Under the pieces are notes generated by a model that saw only the letters and a program-made list of their open reading frames with translations, searched no databases and was not told the DNA's origin. Below, one piece after another: positions 61,862-64,000 of a DNA stretch of 64,000 nt. Position numbers and translations under genes: made by a program. The stretch lies in the NCBI GenBank assembly GCA_024291935.2, contig CM044316.1, forward strand, positions 76,586,501 through 76,650,500. Direction: 5' to 3'. Source of the stretch: Okapia johnstoni (lineage: Eukaryota; Chordata; Mammalia; Artiodactyla; Giraffidae). Each line of letters begins with the position of its first letter. The stretch's first letter is position 1.

Positions 61862-62351
61862 ACTCAGCCATTAAAAAAAATACATTTGAATTGGTTCTAT
61901 TGAGATGGATGAAACTGGAGCCCATTACACAGAACGAAGTAAGCCAGAAAGAAAAACACCAATACAGTATACTAATGCATATATATGGAATTTGAAAGAT
62001 AGTAACGATAACCCTATATGCGAGACAGAATAAGAGACACAGATGCATAGAACAGTCTTATGGACTCTGAGGGAGAAGGTGAGGGTGGGACGTTCTGGGA
62101 CAATAGCACTGAAACATGTATATTATCATATGTGAAACAGAACACCATTTCAGGTTCGATGCATGAGACAAATGCTCAGGGCTGGGGCAATGAGATGACC
62201 CAGAGTGATGGGATGGGGAGGGAGGTGGGAAGGGTGTTCAGGATGGGGAACACATGTAAACCCATGGCTGATTCATGTTAATGTATGGCAAAAACTACTA
62301 CAATATTGTAAAGTAATTAGTCCCCAACTAAAATAAATAAATTTATTAAAA
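61862..62351 (+). mobile_element. Young ruminant L1 3' end
   Basis: 5'-truncated at ACTCAGCCATTAAAAAAAATAC, ending AAATAAATAAATTTATTAAAAAA. A 15-bp duplication AAAAATGAAGGAACT lies at 61847-61861 and 62352-62366 (the leading As are ambiguous with the tail). Confidence 0.95.
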
Positions 62352-62539
62352 AAAAATGAAGGAACTGTACTTAAATACAGTAAAGATTGTGCAAAATTAA
62401 TAACAAATACCACTTTAAATGGTGAGAGCCTAAAAATTAACATTAGTGATAATATACAGCATAATTATAATTCAACTTGTTTTCAGGGTTGTAGAGAATG
62501 GAGTAAATCAGAAAAGTGAGTCAGAATAGAGATCCTAGT

Positions 62540-62746
62540 ATATATGCATGTGTTAAGTCGCTTTCGTCGAGCTGGACTCTTTGCAACCCTATGGACAGTA
62601 GCCGGCCAGGCTCCTGTGTCCATGGAATTCTCCAGGGAAGACTACTGCAGTGGATTGCCATTTTCTACTCCAGGGAATCTTCCCAACCCAAGGATCAAAT
62701 CTGCTTCTCTTATGTCTCCTACACTGGCAGGAGGGTTGTTTACCAG
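62540..62746 (-). mobile_element. Bov-tA SINE
   Basis: Antisense: TGTTAAGTCGCTTTCGTCGAGCTGGACTC, ATGGACAGTAGCCGGCCAGGCTCC, TGGATTGCCATTTTCTACTCC, AACCCAAGGATCAAATCTGC, ACACTGGCAGG. The 99- and 121-residue open frames across it are SINE translations. Confidence 0.9.
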
Positions 62747-62779
62747 TATATGTGGCACTCTAATATATCAAAGATGGTT

Positions 62780-63660
62780 TACCAATTGGTTGGGAGAAGA
62801 GTACATTTTAAATAAGTGGCAGCACAGGTTATCTATTTGGAAGAAAATAGAATCATCCTTCAACTTTTGTAAAAAGCAGAACATAATTCCAAGTGGAATT
62901 AAAACGTGAATGTGAGAACAATACAAATTTTAAAAGAAAACTTAGTACATGCTGAGGTACTAGAGGTAACATTTTAATCAAGATAAACCGTTCCAGAAAA
63001 GTAATACACACTTAACCATTTTAAATATCTTAAAATAGAAAGATATCAAACCCAAAGTAAATAGGAGAGAAAATATTCTTTAAAATTTCAAATTAAAGAT
63101 TTATCTACAACATACAAAGAACTCCTAAGTTAGTAACAAAATAATTAAAAATGGAAAAACAAAGGCTATTGGAGGCAGTTCATCAAAATGTAAATTCAAA
63201 TTTTCTAATAAACAAATGGCCAACTACTTTTATGAAAGGAAATGCAAAATAATGTAAAAATAGGTCATTATTTTATATATATTTGGCATAATTTACAGAG
63301 AGGTGATACCTATTGGTGACAGGGATTCAGGGGAAAAAGTATTCTATCTGATAGTAGAAATATAAATTACTTTGAGGAACACTCTATCAATATATATCAA
63401 AATTGAAAAGAGCCCTTGCCCTTTGGCTCTTAAATCCCATCCCTATGCCATAGGGGAAAACTCACTACACATGCAAGGAGATATACATAGCAGTTCAAAT
63501 AGATACAAAATATATAATAAATAGTGACCCAAAAAGTACATAAAAGAAATGTCTATCAATACAAGAATGGATGAGTAAATTCTGAGCATCTTTATTATGA
63601 AATGTTATGTAGCTATTATAAATACTGAGGAAGGCCTATAGCAGTTGATGCAGATGTTTT
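62780..63660 (+). mobile_element. Degraded old L1M 3' region (weak)
   Basis: Words such as GAATGGATGAGTAAATTCTGAGCATC.TTATTATGAAATGTTATGTAGC and AATTTACTTTGAGGAACACTCT follow an old L1 3' pattern, but divergence is high. Confidence 0.45.
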
Positions 63661-63764
63661 CTGTGATGTATATAAAATAGCAGATGCAGACAAAAGTCTA
63701 TCTATCACCTTCTTAACACATAATGCACATACACACATCATATATATGATCATATGGCATTTGT

Positions 63765-63935
63765 TTATTGAGAAGGCAATTTTAAAAAATTACAGTCCTT
63801 TCTCTTGCCACTTATACTCAACATAGCTTTGGAAGCCATGACAATCAGAGATGAAAAAGAAATAGAAGGAATCCAAACTAGAAAAGAACTGTCACTGTTT
63901 GCAGATGTAATGATTCTAAACATAAAATAATCAAC
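63765..63935 (+). mobile_element. L1 ORF2 reverse-transcriptase fragment
   Basis: The sequence around 63803-63935 decodes with a few breaks to the L1 block PLLLNIALEAMTIRDEKEIEGIQTRKELSLFAD. The catalytic motif is truncated after Ala-Asp. Confidence 0.85.
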
Positions 63936-64000
63936 CTGGTAATTATGAGACAAGGCTGCGTGCTTTATGACCTATGTCTATTATTAACCTTAGAGAGAGT

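Overview
The window is nuclear DNA from a ruminant, most likely a bovid. The evidence is the repeat content: about a dozen BovB (RTE-type) LINE copies, many Bov-tA / Bov-A / Bov-A2 SINEs, cetartiodactyl CHR-type SINEs and ruminant L1 3' ends. These sit over an older mammalian layer of MIR, L2, MER5-like hAT elements, L1M and LTR remnants. Nothing prokaryotic or plasmid-like was seen. The exact species cannot be settled by reading alone.

The only host gene recognised is the 5' end of CCNH (cyclin H) on the minus strand. Exon 1 (7167-7283) starts in a CpG island and encodes residues 1-39. Exon 2 (5162-5284) encodes residues 40-80. Both have consensus splice signals. Exon 3 onward must lie beyond the left edge, so positions 1-5161 are intron 2. 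That intron is filled mostly by a sense-strand (antisense to CCNH) ancient L1 carrying four younger insertions. The TATA-less promoter region (about 7284-7570) carries a perfect CRE palindrome, a second CRE-like half site, ETS-like GGAA cores and an Sp1-like GC box.

From about 7.6 kb to the right end no functional gene was found. The region is 5'-flanking or intergenic DNA of CCNH. Layout: 7.7-13.9 kb, mixed SINE, BovB, MIR and hAT remnants, including a three-level nest at 11.7-13.2 kb; 15.26-19.0 kb, a BovB reaching the 5' consensus end, in minus orientation, with an inverted BovB fragment and a Bov-tA inside; 19-29.6 kb, mostly unique sequence with L2, an old L1M, MER5 and CHR-1; 29.6-31.6 kb, a BovB with an almost open reverse-transcriptase frame; 34-40.4 kb, short BovB tails, a Bov-A2 and an hAT element; 43.2-50 kb, an old L1 with a GC-rich degenerate repeat array in front of it, invaded by BovB copies, an RPL7 processed pseudogene and a 5S rRNA pseudogene that is itself split by a BovB; 50-53.5 kb, a minus-strand L1M split by an LTR, then an ancient repeat split by a CHR-2 that is split by an L1; 53.95-55.87 kb, a BovB with its 5' end but the RT core deleted; 55.9-59.9 kb, the longest repeat-poor stretch; 59.9-61.3 kb, an unidentified 3'UTR-like processed retrocopy with a perfect 16-bp target duplication and an L1 inside; 61.9-64 kb, L1 and SINE copies.

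No new biological system was found. The notable items are nested retrotransposition events that can be ordered in time, two retropseudogenes split by later insertions, one unidentified retrocopy, and the CCNH promoter architecture.
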